DNA of 64,000 nucleotides from the NCBI GenBank assembly GCA_951217055.1, contig OX578277.1, forward strand, positions 10,934,834 to 10,998,833, written 5' to 3'. The position numbers were made by a program, and so were the translations under genes. Within the stretch, counting starts at the first letter, position 1; each line of letters opens with the position of its first letter. Source of the stretch: Gerris lacustris. Lineage: Eukaryota; Arthropoda; Insecta; Hemiptera; Gerridae. The notes under the pieces were generated by a model that did not search any database, was not told the DNA's origin, and saw only the letters and a list, made by a program, of their open reading frames with translations. This document shows, piece by piece, positions 60,897 through 64,000 of the stretch.

Positions 60897-61821
60897 CAGG
60901 GTGTCCCACATAAGGTGTTACACAGAAAAACCTGATGTTCTACATCACATTTCTGACAAAAAATGTTATATAACATAATGGTTGATCGACTTTCGTTTTC
61001 GAGATGTATCGATTTTTCAATTATCTCATTTTCTGGTTACTTTTTCCTATTAAAAACGTTATAGAGGAAAATCTAAAAAAGATATAAAGACGGGGTTTTC
61101 ACCATTCAAAAGGGCAACTGGTAGTGTACTTCGCCACTGCAGAAGATCCATTAACAGCAACGAAGGAAGGGGGGGGGGGCTACTTTAAGTTTTTGTAAAC
61201 TATTATGTACACTTTTCTATACTATATTATTTTAATTTTTCATTTTTTTAATACAAGGAGTGATATTTTTTTTACCCTTTCTATTTTTTCACCAAGTCTT
61301 AGGGTCATTTAAAGTCATGGAAACTGATAATCTTGTCATTTATTACCTCATTTTCATCCAAATAAGTTTGAAAACTTGAAGCAAACTTATTAACAAGTTA
61401 TATCATTTTAAAGCTTATTAAACCGGCCAGTTTTACACGAGGTCAAATTTATTCATTTACCATACAAATTAAAAAGTTATGCTACCAAGAACGTTGACCA
61501 CAAATTTCTTATTAACCAAAACATTGTATTTAGAAGTATATAAAATTAATTTTATAAGGGTATTATGGGCAAGCAGCATGACATTTTTAAAGCAAATTTC
61601 GTCACCTTTTGAATGGTGAAAACCCCGTCTTTATATCTTTTTTAGATTTTCCTCTATAACGTTTTTAATAGGAAAAAGTAACCAGAAAATGAGATAATTG
61701 AAAAATCGATACATCTCGAAAACGAAGGTCGATCAACCATTATGTTATATAACATTTTTTGTCAGAAATGTGATGTAGAACATCAGGTTTTTCTGTGTTA
61801 CACCTTATGTGGTATACCCTC
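60897..61821. mobile_element. Foldback element with about 220-bp inverted ends
   Basis: CAGGGTGTCCCACATAAGGT to ACCTTATGTGGTATACCCTC, with arms of about 215-225 bp (60897-61115 and 61605-61821) that match almost base for base. The interior is AT-rich with a 9-base G run (61170) and no coding frame. TATA lies at the left edge and CTATAG at the right, suggesting a TA target. Confidence 0.9.
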
Positions 61822-64000
61822 TATAGATAGGCTCCAAACCACGTTTGGGAGAGAATTATATTCATAGTAAGGGAATGAATGATGTATAATATAGTCCTGA
61901 TTTTATTCCTATAAGGCTTTGGAAGCAAAACTATTTAGGCATTTCACTAAATTGCTACATGCGAATAGGATAGTCTTGAATAAAAATACATATGTAGGGA
62001 ATATACCGACATTTGCATACATGGCGTTTTTTGGGGACTTTGGGACTATACTATTGCAAAAGTTAAAGATTAACTGTAAAAATATTAATTTTCTTCTTTT
62101 TTCGGGGGTGTCAGGTGTCAGTCCTCCCCTCCCCCTCGTGTCCATGTGTGAATACCTGATAAATTAATTTAAAAAAAGCAATGTGGAAGGGAGAGCAAGG
62201 GTGTTAAGATAAGATAGAGAGTATGGTCGAACCGTGCCAAAGCTTTGGAAAGTCTGCCTTTACCCGAGGTTATAGCTTACTCTGAAACTCCTATCTAATT
62301 TCCGAACCCCCTGACAAAAATCTCAGACCTCCCTCACACCTAATTAAAATTACACTTTTATTTAAATATAGGCAATACTATAATATATTTGTTTATATTT
62401 ATATATAACATATATATAATAGAAATAATTTAATAATTTCTAAAAAAAAAAAAAAAATCAAAAATAATTTCTTTCTAATTCGAATAAGTATAAAAATGTA
62501 AACCGATTTTATTATTTCACATAAAACTTTGTTGAAATATAATAATAGAAAGAAAATTTAAATAATTCTCTATTTAATATATATATTATAAATATTAAAT
62601 ATACATAAATATTTAAAATGTATATACTATTCAGAGTCCTCCAAGAAAACAGCATTACTGCGGAGAAGAAACCTTAAACGCTGATAGAGGAATATCTTAT
62701 AACTAAATGAAGTATCATAACAGGGACCTAGACGTAGAACTATGAAAATTTACTGAAAATCAGGGTTGTTTTGTTCAGAGCTGAAATTAGACATATTTGA
62801 CTTATAACTTGGATTTTCCACAACGTTTGCTTCAAGGTATTTTATGTGTGTTTTTCAAAATGTTAAGGATGAACGTCAAAAAACGACGATTTTTTTTTTT
62901 TTTTTTTTTGCGATATTTCGTAAAACGAAGCAGTTCCGGATCCATGTCCATGTTCATATGAACTTCTTTTGAGCGTCAAATTGCCAATAAGATCCCCATT
63001 GAACTGATGTGGTTTTGTCGGTGACACCCTATATAAATTTATGTGTAGTTTAAAATTTTTCATATAGCCCTTAAAAATAATTTATACTTAAACATTTAAT
63101 TCAATAAATTTTTTAATTCCTATATTAGTTTTGCACTTTTTAATTCATTTTTTGAAGTGAAACTTCTTTGGCGGTGATAGAGTGAATTTTTTCATATAGT
63201 GAAATCGTGTAACGAAGTTTGCGATTCGAGACTCGTCCAAGTGTAATATTTTTACAGATTAATTGTATTATATCTATTTAAAGACCAGCAAATCAAAATA
63301 AACATTTATTTTTATTGGAATAAATGTGGTTTAGCGAAGCAATATTTTTTTTTAAAATTAAATTTCCCATAACCATTTCTTAATCCTGAAATAATAAATT
63401 CGTCAAAAAATGAAAGAGAGCAATGCATTTTAGAACTTAAGTTTCACTTCTAATGCGTGAGAGCCTCACAAATATTTTTTTTTTTACATAATCGGCCCAG
63501 GCGTTTGAAGATGGTGCCCATTTAAGAGTTTGTTTATCTATAACTTATGAACCGTTATAATGACACGATACAAACGTCTTTGAATGTATTTTAATCGTCC
63601 AAACACTATAAAACTAATAAGTGACATAAGAAAAATTCCTTAAACATGTTTCTTTATTTTATGAAAAAGAAATAACAGTGATGATTTTTAATTTTTTTTT
63701 TGCTTTTGTTGTTATAAAATAGAGGGAGGCAAGAAAAGCGAATTTTTTTTTTATGGCACATGACGCAAAGATGAATTGTTATAAAAATTCCAGTTAAAGA
63801 AAGTTTAATCTCCTAAACTTTAACATGGTTTTTAGGGGCTTCCCTATATTTGGGTTATTTCATGTAACGTAAATTTTCAAATTTTTAGCGTTGGGTACTT
63901 TTGGAGATACAGGTGAGTTAACGATCTCGAGACAGATGGGCCGAGTTCCAGTTAAACAAAGTTCCAGTTAAAGAAAGTTCAATCTCCTAAACCTAAACTT
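61822..64000. other. AT-rich end of window, no gene seen
   Basis: Short open frames at 61919-62167 and in the reverse direction lack recognisable motifs. A 30-bp direct repeat ('TCCAGTTAAAGAAAGTTYAA' plus 'TCTCCTAAAC') is at 63789-63818 and 63963-63992. A T20 run is at 62891. The element that begins near 63945 may continue outside the window. Confidence 0.45.

Overview
The window is eukaryotic nuclear DNA: strongly AT-rich, GT-AG introns, one multi-exon gene spread over about 32 kb, and transposon-derived sequence and satellite over most of the rest. The mix (hAT, pogo and TTA-type elements, Helitron ends, non-LTR retrotransposons, tRNA-derived SINEs, and noncoding repeats carrying 'gacagacagac' and 'GGTATCAWATGAAAGG' motifs) is what arthropod genomes carry. 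An insect, perhaps a hemipteran, is my best guess, but the sequence alone does not settle it.

The only convincing host gene is on the minus strand. Ten coding exons from 36486 down to 4636 splice in phase into a 398-residue type II membrane protein: a short basic cytosolic tail, one membrane anchor, a long coiled coil, a Pro/Asn/Ser-rich linker and an acidic tail. The start of the coiled coil (ESLSAQL, then RLEKSLQ) matches Golgi integral membrane protein 4 (GOLIM4/GPP130). A 5' UTR exon may lie near 41.8 kb.

Layout from left to right. 1-4.6 kb is the 3' flank, with a 130-bp tandem repeat. 4.6-8.2 kb holds exons 10, 9 and 8 and a hAT copy with a decayed transposase. 8.2-22.3 kb is a single 14-kb intron filled with MITEs, two tailed SINEs, a foldback element and a 2.8-kb satellite of 101-bp units in higher-order repeats. 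22.3-36.5 kb holds exons 7 to 1, with two more hAT elements, a pogo-like element, a 581-bp hairpin element and several minisatellites in the introns. 39.2-41.25 kb is a second satellite (69-bp units, ten-unit higher-order repeat). 42.6-64 kb has no host gene that I can see: it is nested repeats, including a Helitron, a 5'-truncated LINE inside another repeat, an RT pseudogene split by a hAT element, a 925-bp hairpin element, a 1.65-kb foldback element and a 0.9-kb foldback element.

The most unusual signals are the higher-order satellite with a hammerhead-ribozyme-like core in each monomer, two unrelated long hairpin elements with the same TAGTC ends and TWA target sites, two short near-perfect hairpins, long G/C homopolymers in AT-rich DNA, and target-site duplications clean enough to read the order of nested insertions.
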